Source of the DNA: Paenibacillus alkaliterrae
GTDB taxonomy: Bacteria > Bacillota > Bacilli > Paenibacillales > Paenibacillaceae
Reading direction: 5' to 3'
DNA length: 35,054 bases
Assembly (NCBI RefSeq): GCF_021532375.1
Contig: NZ_JAKGAP010000069.1
Coordinates: 1-35,054, forward strand
Notes under the pieces: model-generated
Told to the model about the DNA's origin: nothing
The model's input: the letters and a program-made list of their open reading frames with translations, nothing else
Databases searched by the model: none
Shown: positions 17,651-26,342 of the stretch, piece by piece
Position numbering within the stretch: position 1 is the first letter of the stretch
Layout: each line of letters opens with the position of its first letter
Made by a program: the position numbers and the translations under genes

Positions 17651-18781
17651 TCAACGCTCATACCAGTAACCGGGAATCCGGCTGTCCAGCCGCATCAGCG
17701 CTTCAAGGAAGAAATAATCGCCCCAAATGACGAAATCATCGGGAGACGCGCCGCCTCTAACGGAATAAGAACCATGTCTCAGGAAGCCTTCCTCGGCTTC
17801 GTCTCCGGCTGTGAAGTAATGATCGACCAAGGAAGTCATGGACTGCTGTACAGCACTAAGGAAAAATTCCCGTTCCGGATCTTCATCTGACAAATGTTCA
17901 ATAAGCTCCAGCAGGCCGCAGGCGGTAATCGCGGAAGCAGAACTGTCTCTTGGCGTGCCTTCAATCTGTGGAGCATCAAAATCCCAATAGGCTACATGAT
18001 CTTCAGGCAAATGAGAGATGAAATATCGCGCCAGCCGTTTTGACGTATCCAGAAATTGCGGGTCTTTAAAATAGCGGTAAGCGAGTGCGAAACCATAAAT
18101 CCCCCAGGCTTGCCCGCGGGTCCAAGTCGATCCGTCTTTGAAGCCTTGATGCGTTCCGCCGCGTACGGAATCGCCCGTTTCCGGGATAAAGTAAAACGTA
18201 TGATAAGAAGAGTCATCCCCCCGCACCAGGAAACGCCTGCTCTTCTCGGCATGAATGCGGGCTGCATCCGCATATTTCCGGTCACCGGTCTGCTCGGTTG
18301 CCCAGTAGAGCAGCGGAAGGTTCATCAGGCAATCTATAATGATGCGGCCGCCGTTCTCCGGATCTCCTTCCGGCCCCCAAGCCTGGAGAAGCTGCGAGCC
18401 TGATCTCCACCGCTTCATCAGAACATCTGCAGCTAGAAGAGCAGCTTCCCTGGCAGACTCGTTTTTTTCCAAAATCCACTGTGCTTTGGCGGACAGGGAA
18501 TACAGAAATCCGATATCGTGATGCTCCAGATGGCTTTCCTGCTCCAGTCTCCTTTTGAAAGAAGCAACGCTTTGCACGGCGGCCTCGCGAATGGACGGAT
18601 CTTTGCTGTACTCATAACTTAGCCATAAGATTCCTGACCAGAATCCTTCCGTCCAGTCCGTCTGATTCACTAGCTGATACTTGCCGTCCCCATTGCTTAC
18701 GTGCGGAAACTTGTCCTTGAAGCGGTTCATATTTGCGGTTGTTGTGAGAATGGATTTTTCGATTGCGGCTGTCCAGTTCAT
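17651..18781 (-). CDS. GH88 unsaturated glucuronyl hydrolase
   Basis: A 376-residue (alpha/alpha)6-barrel enzyme of glycoside hydrolase family 88. It removes the 4,5-unsaturated uronic acid left at the non-reducing end by polysaccharide lyases. Both residues essential in the Bacillus sp. GL1 enzyme have counterparts: Asp89 in 'EHHDIGFLYSL' and Asp150 in 'GGRIIIDCLMNLPLLYWA'. Other family marks are 'TDWTEGFWSGILWL', 'STWTRGQAWGIYGFALAY' and the end 'WGDYFFLEALMRL'. No signal peptide, so it is cytoplasmic. GGAGG precedes the ATG. A TATAAT (complement of 18819-18824) upstream may be its -10. Its stop lies 2 bases from the convergent regulator remnant. Confidence 0.95.
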   Translation of the reverse strand: MNWTAAIEKSILTTTANMNRFKDKFPHVSNGDGKYQLVNQTDWTEGFWSGILWLSYEYSKDPSIREAAVQSVASFKRRLEQESHLEHHDIGFLYSLSAKAQWILEKNESAREAALLAADVLMKRWRSGSQLLQAWGPEGDPENGGRIIIDCLMNLPLLYWATEQTGDRKYADAARIHAEKSRRFLVRGDDSSYHTFYFIPETGDSVRGGTHQGFKDGSTWTRGQAWGIYGFALAYRYFKDPQFLDTSKRLARYFISHLPEDHVAYWDFDAPQIEGTPRDSSASAITACGLLELIEHLSDEDPEREFFLSAVQQSMTSLVDHYFTAGDEAEEGFLRHGSYSVRGGASPDDFVIWGDYFFLEALMRLDSRIPGYWYER

Positions 18782-18849
18782 GAATGCCTCCTATTGTGTT
18801 CTTTTGCTTTCAGTAACTATTATAGGGGCAATCTATCGTTGATTTGTTG

Positions 18850-18858
18850 TGTTATTAT
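18850..18858 (+). promoter_or_regulatory. Candidate extended -10 of the AraC gene at 18894
   Basis: TGTTATTAT is an extended -10 (TGn-TATTAT). It would start transcription near 18865, leaving room for the GAGAGG ribosome site. No good -35 is seen, which extended -10 promoters tolerate. Confidence 0.3.
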
Positions 18859-18893
18859 ATAGGTAAATTGCGAATTAGAGAGGAAATGACCTT

Positions 18894-19793
18894 ATGGTTT
18901 TTTTTGATCGGATCGAATTTCAATTAGACTCATTCTTCTGCAAATATAAACAGAAGTCGGAACAATCCCACTGGTTTCATGCCCATCGGGGAATTGAAAT
19001 GCTGTATATTTACGAAGGCGAAGGCGAAGTTATGCTGGAAGGCAAGTATTATCCTTTGTCCAGTGGGACATTGGTCTGGATTCAGCCCTATCAGCTGCAT
19101 CTCGTAGATGTGCCTTCCAATCCTAATTCGGTATATGTGCGTACCAATCTGACATTCGATCCTCATTTGCTGTCCGCTTATCTGGCTCCTTTTCCCGGGC
19201 TTCAACGGTTTTATGAAAGACTTTGGAAAGGCAATTTGCAAAAACAGGTATTTTCGCTTCAGGAGGAGTGTCCTCTGCCCGGTATTTTGGAAGAATTGCA
19301 ACAGACACGTCACGAGCTGCCTACAGAACGTGAGGAAAGCTTCGGCCTGAGCATGCTGAGATTGCTTCGCTTTCTGCAACAACATGTATTTACGGAAAGT
19401 CTGCCCGGTACAAATGCAAGTCTGCGCGCTTTAAAGCATGTTGAGAACATAACGGAATGGCTGGAAAACAATTATCACCGTCCCTTCCGCTTGGAAGAAA
19501 TGGCTGATGAACTGTTCCTTTCCCCGTATCATCTGTCACACGTATTCAAAGATTCCACAGGCATAACCTTGTCGGAACATATTACGTTTCGCCGGATCAG
19601 GGAAGCTTGCTCGCTGCTCGCAAACACCTCCAAAACCATTCGGGAAATTGCTTTGGAGGTCGGTGGACTCAGTTCATCCTACTTTTGCCAGATGTTCAAG
19701 AAAAATAAAGGCATCACACCTGAAAATTATAGAAAAACCATTCGTGACAGGCAGAGGACGGAGTATTTGCGGGGCAAAGACAACAAAATTTAG
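18894..19793 (+). CDS. AraC-family transcriptional regulator
   Basis: A 299-residue AraC protein divergent from the GH88 gene, so likely its regulator. Cupin domain: 'HWFHAHRGIEMLYIYEGEGEVML', then 'LSSGTLVWIQPYQLHLV'. DNA-binding domain: 'FRLEEMADELFLSPYHLSHVFKDSTG' and 'KTIREIALEVGGLSSSYFCQMFKKNKG'. GAGAGG lies about 10 bases before the ATG. The effector is probably an unsaturated uronate oligosaccharide or its product, by position only. Its 3' end runs convergently into the LamG remnant. Confidence 0.92.
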   Translation: MVFFDRIEFQLDSFFCKYKQKSEQSHWFHAHRGIEMLYIYEGEGEVMLEGKYYPLSSGTLVWIQPYQLHLVDVPSNPNSVYVRTNLTFDPHLLSAYLAPFPGLQRFYERLWKGNLQKQVFSLQEECPLPGILEELQQTRHELPTEREESFGLSMLRLLRFLQQHVFTESLPGTNASLRALKHVENITEWLENNYHRPFRLEEMADELFLSPYHLSHVFKDSTGITLSEHITFRRIREACSLLANTSKTIREIALEVGGLSSSYFCQMFKKNKGITPENYRKTIRDRQRTEYLRGKDNKI

Positions 19794-19830
19794 GTTTGTG
19801 CCCGGGACCGGACAAACCTATCCACGGCGG

Positions 19831-20030
19831 AGGAGCGCTGTCGTACAGGTCGCGGACTTCCGTTTCGGTCATGACATTTCGATAAATCTGCAGGTCATCA
19901 ACCTGTGCCGTCAGCGTAGAACCGTATTTCCCTGTACCATCCTGACCAATGTGGTAATCCAACCGACTGCTCTGTCGAGAAACGTTCTCGACAGCCTGAA
20001 CCCGTCCATTCACGACGAAGAACAGGCATT
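19831..20030 (-). pseudogene. LamG-type lectin domain remnant
   Basis: Leftward reading gives FFVVNGRVQAVENVSRQ and then 'TLTAQVDDLQIYRNVMTETEVRDLYDSA', the ending of a LamG/concanavalin-like carbohydrate-binding domain ('l.g.iDdvriYnral...Ei..lY'). Only the last ~65 residues remain. They lie just past the sulfatase stop, and the downstream codons run into the neighbouring regulator with no family match. The domain probably belonged to a larger secreted carbohydrate-active enzyme. A 10-bp perfect hairpin at 19972-19994 lies inside it, without a T-run. Confidence 0.65.
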
Positions 20031-21482
20031 AACCCGCGCTTCGTAGTGCGGAGACACGATATACGGCTTTCCGGCTTGACAGACCAAATCGGCCCCGTCC
20101 GTAAGCCCTGCGTTTCGCTTCGCCAGTATGTCGACTAACCGCCGTCTCCAGTGCAGCAATCGCTGCCGCTCATCCGGCCGATTCGCCAGGTCCCGGCATT
20201 CTCCCGGATCCGACTCCAGATCGAATAACTGCTCGCTATGAAGCCGCGGGAACCAAATATACTTGGTTCTGCCGTCAGTCAAGTAGTGCATCTCCTGCTC
20301 GTCCGAATAGCAGGCGCAATGCTCGCCATGCACGTATTTCCGCCAGTCCGCGGCGGCGGTTCCTTGCATCAGCCCTGCCATGCTTCTGCCGTCGAGCGCC
20401 TCCGGTATGTCCAAGCCCGCGATGTCCAATATCGTCGGCATTACATCCTGAATCGTGACCGGCTCCGTCACCCTGGCTTTCGTTCTGCCACAGGAGCGCG
20501 GGAGCTTGACGATCATCGGAATATGAGCGGATCCCTCATAGGCGCAGGTTTTACGCCAAAGATTGTGATCCCCCAGCATATCCCCGTGATCGGACAGAAA
20601 CGCGATCATCGTGTTCTCGTACAGCCCTTCGCGCTGCAGGCATTGGATCAACCTGCCGATCTGGTGGTCGATATGATGAATGAGGCCGTAGTATCCCGCA
20701 CGGGCCCGCCGGATTTCCTCCGGCTTGCGTACTCCCCGCCAAGCGACGGGACTGACCGCGTCCTCCGGTTTGTCATGAATATGCGCCCAATCGCCGACGA
20801 ACGGATCGGGGAGCCTCTTTCTCTCGTACAGATCGAAATAGACCGGGGGCGCATCGTATGGAGAATGCGGCCTTGCGAAAGACGTTTTCAGAAATAACGG
20901 TTTGCGCGGATCTCTTCGTTGGATGAACGCGATCGATTCGTTCACCGTCCAGTTCGTCGGATGCAAATATTCGGGCGCGTGATAAGGCCTTGCCATCCAT
21001 GAATTCCAATGGATGCCGTGATCGACGAAGTCGTACGGGCCAGACTTGTTCCGATCGAACCATGCACGGTAATCGGAGATGAAATGGCGGTCCTCCACTC
21101 GGCCGGATTCGTCCAATAAGGTATGATGAAAGCCGTTTAACGACCGTTGAGGATAAAAATGCATTTTGCCGATCCCTTGGGTATGGTAGCCCGCATCGGC
21201 CAGAACGCCGGGAAGCGTATGGGCGAACCCGGTTTCCATCGGGCCTTGGCCGGCGCCCATGCCCAATATTCCCGTATGCCACGGATCCATGCCCGTCAGC
21301 AGGCTTGCCCGGGCGGGAACGCACGAAGGAGACGGCGTATACGCATGCTCGAATACCGTTCCTTCCGAGGCCAGCGCGTCCAGGTTGACGGTTTCGATGA
21401 TCTCGTTTCCATAACTGCCCAACGTGTCCCATCGCTGTTGATCGGTCATGATCATGACGATGTTCGGTTGCTTCGATGACAT
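20010..21482 (-). CDS. Formylglycine-dependent sulfatase (family S1), third of the set
   Basis: A 490-residue sulfatase. The N-terminus NIVMIMTDQQRWDTLG holds metal-ligand Asp14; the activation motif is CVPARASLLTG with Cys54, which must be converted to formylglycine. A late metal site is 'IAFLSDHGDMLGDHNLW'. Ala replaces the usual Ser in C-x-P-S-R, which is tolerated in C-x-P/A-x-R motifs. No signal peptide is visible, so it would act on imported substrate. AGGAGGAGG precedes the ATG; the gap to the upstream sulfatase is 28 bases. The last ~10 residues ('VNACSSS') look like run-on into the LamG remnant, so the natural C-terminus may be altered. Confidence 0.93.
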   Translation of the reverse strand: MSSKQPNIVMIMTDQQRWDTLGSYGNEIIETVNLDALASEGTVFEHAYTPSPSCVPARASLLTGMDPWHTGILGMGAGQGPMETGFAHTLPGVLADAGYHTQGIGKMHFYPQRSLNGFHHTLLDESGRVEDRHFISDYRAWFDRNKSGPYDFVDHGIHWNSWMARPYHAPEYLHPTNWTVNESIAFIQRRDPRKPLFLKTSFARPHSPYDAPPVYFDLYERKRLPDPFVGDWAHIHDKPEDAVSPVAWRGVRKPEEIRRARAGYYGLIHHIDHQIGRLIQCLQREGLYENTMIAFLSDHGDMLGDHNLWRKTCAYEGSAHIPMIVKLPRSCGRTKARVTEPVTIQDVMPTILDIAGLDIPEALDGRSMAGLMQGTAAADWRKYVHGEHCACYSDEQEMHYLTDGRTKYIWFPRLHSEQLFDLESDPGECRDLANRPDERQRLLHWRRRLVDILAKRNAGLTDGADLVCQAGKPYIVSPHYEARVNACSSS

Positions 21483-21510
21483 GCCTATTCCTCCTCCTGT
21501 TCCATTGCTT

Positions 21511-23067
21511 CTACCAGTGGGCCGACTTGCCGAGCGAAGGGCGGTCCGTTAGACAATGCAGCTCCAGAAGGTCGCAGCGCATTTGCCGCTCCACGTCCGC
21601 AGCCTGCGGCGTTCCTGCGATGTTGTTCGTTTCATAAGGGTCCGTCTCATGGTCGTACAGCTCGCATTCCCCCGTTGCCGGGTACCAGGTGTATCGATAA
21701 CGATCGTTCCATAGGCTGAAATTATGTCCGGCCGGGTCATCGTCGTAACAGGTCACCTGCACCGGCAGCGAGCCCGCTTCTCCGAGCAGCAGCGGAATGA
21801 CGCTGCGCCCCTGCACCCCGTCCGGCATCGGAACGCCGGCCAAATCGCCAAGCGTCGGCATCACGTCCGTATTGCTCATCGCCGCATGGCATTCTTTCGG
21901 CAGTTCGGCGAGCTTCTTCGGCACCTTCATAATGAACGGCACGTGATTGAGCGCTTTGCAGCCGTAATTCGCCTTGAACACCAGCCCGTAGTCGCCGAGA
22001 TAATCGCCGTGGTCGCTCGTATAGACGAGAATCGTATCTTCTTCCAGCTCCGATTGCCGCAGCGCGTCTTGAATCCTCCCCACGGAGACATCGATCAGAT
22101 GGATCATGGCATCCGTGTACCGCCGGGCCTCACGGACAAAAGCGTCCCCGTAACGTGCGGCGTTCTGAAGCGCTTCTTCTTGATACAGCTTCCGCAGCGG
22201 GGACGGTATCCCGCCGCCGCTGCCGCCCGCCCGCTCCTGCCAAGCCATCGTGTCGCGGTCTTGAAACCGTTCGGCCAGCTCCGCCGGCGGCGTAAACGGG
22301 AAGTGCGGATCCGGAAAGCCGAGGAAGAGGAAGAATGGCTCGTCCCTATCCGCCGCGCTGTTCAAATAGGCGATCGCGCGGTCGGCGATCCATGTCGAGC
22401 TATGCGCTTCCACCGGCACGACGCTGGGATACAGCGTCCATTTCGTCGGACCGCTGCCTCGGAAGCTTCCCGATCGGACCTTCTCCGCCACCTCCGGATA
22501 CGTCTTCCGCAGCCAGCACCCGTAATGGCCCGTATAATCCTCCCCGTGTCCGATCGTCAGCTCGGCCTGATCGAAGCCGTAATACGGGCCGCTCCATGCG
22601 GTCATATCCTCCTCGGACCAGCGGATGCGGGATTCCTCGTACCGGCTGCTCCGAGGCCCGTTCGTGCACGTGAAGTGCAGTTTGCCGATCGCCGCGGTCC
22701 GGTAACCCGCATCCGAGAACGCATCCGGCATCGTGGGCACATGGCTGATCGCCTCCGTCTGAACATGCTGTCCGTCATTCATCGGATGGTCCGTCATATG
22801 CATCCTTCTCGGCAGCGCGATGCCGTTCGCATAGACGCCGCTGGCGTTCGGGTAGCGACCGGTGAAGAACGAGGCGCGGGAAGGCATGCAGACCGGATGG
22901 GCCGTAACGTGCCGGTGAAACAGCGTTCCCTCCGTAGCGAGCCGGTCGATGTGCGGCGTCAAGGCATGACGGTTGCCCGTGCAGCCGAGACTGTCGTACC
23001 GCTGCTGATCCGTATGGATGATCAACACGTTCGGCCGCTTGCGGCAGTTATTCCGGGCCGATTTCAT
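21511..23067 (-). CDS. Formylglycine-dependent sulfatase (family S1), second of the set
   Basis: A 518-residue sulfatase. The N-terminal metal site is 'RPNVLIIHTDQQRYDSLG', the activation motif CMPSRASFFTG contains Cys60, and 'LVYTSDHGDYLGDYGL' is the late metal site. The catalytic 'GKLHFT' Lys-x-His is also present. I set the start at 23067: GGAGGGGAG lies 7-8 bases before it, whereas the longer in-frame version adds a low-complexity Ala/Gly stretch. No signal peptide. The ribosome site sits in the 17-base gap after the preceding sulfatase. The sequence is G+C-rich, which makes long spurious frames on the other strand. Substrate position (2-O, 4-O, 6-O or N) cannot be told. Confidence 0.94.
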   Translation of the reverse strand: MKSARNNCRKRPNVLIIHTDQQRYDSLGCTGNRHALTPHIDRLATEGTLFHRHVTAHPVCMPSRASFFTGRYPNASGVYANGIALPRRMHMTDHPMNDGQHVQTEAISHVPTMPDAFSDAGYRTAAIGKLHFTCTNGPRSSRYEESRIRWSEEDMTAWSGPYYGFDQAELTIGHGEDYTGHYGCWLRKTYPEVAEKVRSGSFRGSGPTKWTLYPSVVPVEAHSSTWIADRAIAYLNSAADRDEPFFLFLGFPDPHFPFTPPAELAERFQDRDTMAWQERAGGSGGGIPSPLRKLYQEEALQNAARYGDAFVREARRYTDAMIHLIDVSVGRIQDALRQSELEEDTILVYTSDHGDYLGDYGLVFKANYGCKALNHVPFIMKVPKKLAELPKECHAAMSNTDVMPTLGDLAGVPMPDGVQGRSVIPLLLGEAGSLPVQVTCYDDDPAGHNFSLWNDRYRYTWYPATGECELYDHETDPYETNNIAGTPQAADVERQMRCDLLELHCLTDRPSLGKSAHW

Positions 23068-23084
23068 TGCGTGCTCCCCTCCGT

Positions 23085-24596
23085 TCATGCATGATGAAGC
23101 CGCGGCATCGGCATCGGCTCCTTGCCCATCTCCGCCCATAGGAAGTCGAGCAGCAGCTGCCCCTTCACTTCGCTATGACCGGGATCGTCCCATAGGTTGC
23201 GAATCTCGCCCGGATCTTCCTGCAGGTCGAATAACTCCCCGTAAGGGCGTTCATAGTAGACGGTCAACTTGTACCGTTCGCCCACATACGTTTTGACGTG
23301 CATCAAGGTCGGCTCGTTGCGATTCTCGCAGATGACATGATCCCTCGCGGCGGATTGCTCCCCGCGCCATACCCGGCTTTGATCCACGCCCGTCATCGTC
23401 CGCGGAACCGGCGTTCCGGAGAAGCCAAGAAACGTCGGCGCCAAATCGACCAGCGACTGCATCGACGAATCAACCCGTCCGGCCGGAACGTTGCCGGGGT
23501 ACCTTACGATAAACGGCAGCTTCAACAAATCCTCATAATGGAAAGCGCCTTTATACTGCAGGCCGTGCTGTCCGAAGAAATGCCCGTGATCCGTCGTGTA
23601 GACGACGATCGTGTCTTCAGCGAGTCCAAGCTCGTCCAGCTTATCGAGAATCCGCCCGACATACTTGTCCATGAAGCTGACCATGCCGTAGTAGACCGCT
23701 ATGTTCTTCCGCCGCTTCTCCAGCGGAATCCGGTGGGTGTACAGACCGTGCACGCCCTTCCCGGTTTCCTGATAAGCCGAGAAGTCGGGCCGCTCTTGTT
23801 GGGTCATGCCGAAGTGAGGCGGGTTGGCCTCATGCTCCCCGGGCGTCGCCTCCGGCAGCGTCAGCTTCTCGGGGTCGTACATCGTATCCCAAGGCACGGA
23901 TACGAGATACGGCGGATGCGGATCGGGGAAGCTCGCCCATAGGAAAAAAGGCGCTTCATCTGCGGTATAGCGCTCCAGCAAGGCATTCGTCCGTTCCGCG
24001 ATCCACGCATTGTAGTGATAGTCCTCCGGAAGCGACCATCGATGCTCCGCCGAATAGGAAAGACTTCCGGTCGGTTCGGCGAAATGAGCCTTCCAGTTGA
24101 ACCCTTGCTCCTCCATCCAGATCGCGTAATGCTGTCCGACCAAATGCTCGTGCGCATGATTTCGCAGCATCTCCGCATGCCCGAAGCCGTAGAACGGTCC
24201 GGTAAAATCCCGCCAATAGTCCAAGTCCTGCAGCAGCGGCACAACCTCCACGGACGGATGCTCGTCGGTCGAAGCAAGCGGTTGAAAATGCGCTTTGCCG
24301 ATCAACGCGGTCCGATAGCCTTCCGCCTGCAGCTCTTCCCCTACGGTGCGGACGTCCTCGGACAGCTTGGTCCCGAGCGCCCAGGCGCCGTGCTGGCTCG
24401 GATACATCCCCGTAATGATCGACGACCGGCTTGGCGTGCATGTCGGATTCGGGCAATAGGCGCGCGTGAATGCGGTACCCTCCCGCACCAGACGGTCGAG
24501 ATTCGGCGTCGAGATTTCATCGTTGAACGCGCCAATCGTATTCCAATGCTGTTGATCGCTCGTAATCAATAGAATGTTCGGTTTTTTGGCCATCAT
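23085..24596 (-). CDS. Formylglycine-dependent sulfatase (family S1), first of the set
   Basis: A 503-residue sulfatase. 'KPNILLITSDQQHWNTIG' gives the first metal ligands; CTPSRSSIITG is the activation motif (Cys53 from this start); 'GKAHFQP' carries the catalytic Lys/His; 'IVVYTTDHGHFFGQHGLQYKG' is the late metal site. The start is the first of two adjacent ATGs, with GGGGAGG 7 bases before it. No signal peptide is seen, in contrast to the exported sulfatases of many marine and gut Bacteroidota. First of three consecutive sulfatases, 70 bases after the binding-protein gene, behind a hairpin that may lower its expression. Confidence 0.94.
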   Translation of the reverse strand: MMAKKPNILLITSDQQHWNTIGAFNDEISTPNLDRLVREGTAFTRAYCPNPTCTPSRSSIITGMYPSQHGAWALGTKLSEDVRTVGEELQAEGYRTALIGKAHFQPLASTDEHPSVEVVPLLQDLDYWRDFTGPFYGFGHAEMLRNHAHEHLVGQHYAIWMEEQGFNWKAHFAEPTGSLSYSAEHRWSLPEDYHYNAWIAERTNALLERYTADEAPFFLWASFPDPHPPYLVSVPWDTMYDPEKLTLPEATPGEHEANPPHFGMTQQERPDFSAYQETGKGVHGLYTHRIPLEKRRKNIAVYYGMVSFMDKYVGRILDKLDELGLAEDTIVVYTTDHGHFFGQHGLQYKGAFHYEDLLKLPFIVRYPGNVPAGRVDSSMQSLVDLAPTFLGFSGTPVPRTMTGVDQSRVWRGEQSAARDHVICENRNEPTLMHVKTYVGERYKLTVYYERPYGELFDLQEDPGEIRNLWDDPGHSEVKGQLLLDFLWAEMGKEPMPMPRLHHA

Positions 24597-24613
24597 CAAC
24601 CTGCCTCCCCATT

Positions 24614-24651
24614 AAAAAGCTCGCCCCAATATCGGAAGATCAATATCGGGG
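24614..24651 (-). terminator. Intercistronic hairpin between binding protein and sulfatases
   Basis: CCCCAATAT (24624-24632) pairs with ATATCGGGG (24643-24651) with one mismatch. On the minus strand a TTTTT run follows 5 bases after the stem. This looks like a leaky terminator that lets the lipoprotein be made in excess of the sulfatases, a common arrangement after binding-protein genes. Confidence 0.5.
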
Positions 24652-24666
24652 ACGATTGACTTCCGG

Positions 24667-26304
24667 TTATTTCAAGGACTGGTAACGCTCGTAATTCGAT
24701 TGGAGAATGTCCAGCATTTCTTTCAATCCCATATCGTCAAGCTTCTTGATAAAGCCGTCCCACTCTTTGTCTACCGTTCCGTTCATGATCCAGTTCGGCT
24801 GCATCTGCAGCACGTAGCTCATTATGTCCGCTTTCAGAATCGCCATTCGTTCCGTGTCTTCCGCGGAAAACAGTATGTTCGGATACGTCGTGTTTTCCAT
24901 GAACGGCTCGTAAACCTTCAAATATTCCATCCGCTCCAGCTTTGCTTCATTGCTCTCCAGCTTGTCGGCCGTGTCCATCAGAATCGCCGTCGCCGTCGTG
25001 TTGCCCGGCGCTTCGCTATGCCTGAATTCGTCGAAGTTCATTCCTTCCGGCGTCGGCAGGAACGAATAGCCGCCGTCCGGGTTTTCCTTCAATGTCGTGC
25101 CGATAGGGCCGTATGCCCATTGCAGCGCATTTTTCTCCTTGTACAGCTCGTCCACCCAGCGCAGCGAAACCTCCGGATGCCGATTCTCCGACGTAATCGC
25201 GAATCCGGCGCGGGTAAAGTAATGCGGATTATATTCGTTCCATAGCTGCGAACCGCCCGTGCCCTTCAGCGGCGGAAGCGGAACGTACTGTGCCATATGC
25301 TCGGCGCCGACCACGTTGACCGCGCGGAATCCGCTGAACACGCCGTAGAGGGCGACGCCTTCGTTCTTCCCTTTGGCGAAATAAACGTTGCGGTCATGCG
25401 TGAACACTTCCTTGTCGATCAGCCCTTGCGTAAACAGCTTGCCCAGATACGCCGTCGCTTCTTTGTATTCCGTTTGCGCCGGATTAAATACGACCTTGTC
25501 ATCTTTAACCGAAATATGCGCCGGCGTGTCCAGCAATCCGAATGCGCCGTGGAAGGACGAAATGCCGTTCAACGTATTCCCGTACAGGAAACTCAGCGGA
25601 ATTTCGTCCGCTTTGTTGTTCCCGTTCGGATCCTTCTCTTTAAACGCCTTCAACGTCTGTTCAAATTCTTCCGTCGTGGCCGGCACCGGCAGACCGAGCT
25701 TGTCGAGCCACGCCTTGTTGATGAACATGACTTCGCCCAGCGCCTGCTCCGGGCCTTCCTGGATTTGCGGAATGGAATAGATGTGTCCGTCCGGCGCCGT
25801 GATCATCTTCTTGATCTCCGGGTTCGCCTCCAGTATCTCGTGGATATGCGGCGCGAATTTCGGAATCAAATCTTCCAGCGCGATCAGCATCCCCTGCGGA
25901 CCGTATTTCATCAGATCGTCATCCGTCAGACTTTCCGCGCCGAAGAAGACGTCGGGCAATTCGCCGCCCGCAAACATCAGGTTTTTCTTCTCCGCATACC
26001 CTTCCACGGCCGCATCCCATTCGATATGAACGTTGGTCTCCGTTTCGAAATCTTTGACGACCTTCATCTCCTCATGCGGTTTCTTCTGTTGGGCGGCCTT
26101 CGTCGTCATGAATTTCAACGTCACTTGATCCGACACGATCGGCAGCCCGGTCAGATTGACACCCGAAGCGTCCTCCCCGCTAGCCGGGCCCTTCTTATTT
26201 TCACCGCCTTCGTTATTTTTCTTGTCCGAAGAGCAGGCCGATAAAAGAAGCGTGAAGGCGAGCACGAGGATGAACCCGATTTTAGTCCATTTTTTTGACT
26301 GCAT
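24667..26304 (-). CDS. LplA-type extracellular solute-binding lipoprotein
   Basis: A 545-residue large binding protein. The signal peptide is 'MQSKKWTKIGFILVLAFTLLLSAC' in outline: basic start, hydrophobic core and lipobox LLSAC with the lipidated Cys near residue 24. Family marks are 'NLMFAGGELPDVFFGAESLTDDDLMKYGPQGMLI', 'DPNGNNKADEIPLSF', 'GFAITSENRHPEVSLRWVDELY' and the ending 'LDILQSNYERYQSL'. Such proteins bind oligosaccharides, often uronic-acid-containing. AAAGGGGA precedes the ATG at 26304; an in-frame extension to 26424 would bury the signal peptide. Third gene after LplB- and LplC-type permeases; no ATPase gene. Confidence 0.94.
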   Translation of the reverse strand: MQSKKWTKIGFILVLAFTLLLSACSSDKKNNEGGENKKGPASGEDASGVNLTGLPIVSDQVTLKFMTTKAAQQKKPHEEMKVVKDFETETNVHIEWDAAVEGYAEKKNLMFAGGELPDVFFGAESLTDDDLMKYGPQGMLIALEDLIPKFAPHIHEILEANPEIKKMITAPDGHIYSIPQIQEGPEQALGEVMFINKAWLDKLGLPVPATTEEFEQTLKAFKEKDPNGNNKADEIPLSFLYGNTLNGISSFHGAFGLLDTPAHISVKDDKVVFNPAQTEYKEATAYLGKLFTQGLIDKEVFTHDRNVYFAKGKNEGVALYGVFSGFRAVNVVGAEHMAQYVPLPPLKGTGGSQLWNEYNPHYFTRAGFAITSENRHPEVSLRWVDELYKEKNALQWAYGPIGTTLKENPDGGYSFLPTPEGMNFDEFRHSEAPGNTTATAILMDTADKLESNEAKLERMEYLKVYEPFMENTTYPNILFSAEDTERMAILKADIMSYVLQMQPNWIMNGTVDKEWDGFIKKLDDMGLKEMLDILQSNYERYQSLK

Positions 26305-26342
26305 GGCAACAAGATCCCCTTTCGAATTGTCTTTCGTTTGCA

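Noticed and set aside
19972..19994. 10-bp perfect hairpin as terminator of the sulfatase operon
   Set aside because: No T-run follows on either strand and it lies within former LamG coding sequence, so it is noted there but not called a terminator.
21724..23094. A 456-codon open frame on the plus strand
   Set aside because: It lies entirely antisense to a sulfatase with all family motifs, is Arg/His-rich without any domain pattern, and results from the high G+C content of the real gene.
25297..26244. Plus-strand 315-codon frame opposite the binding protein
   Set aside because: Antisense shadow of a clear lipoprotein gene; Arg/Phe-rich composition and no ribosome site.
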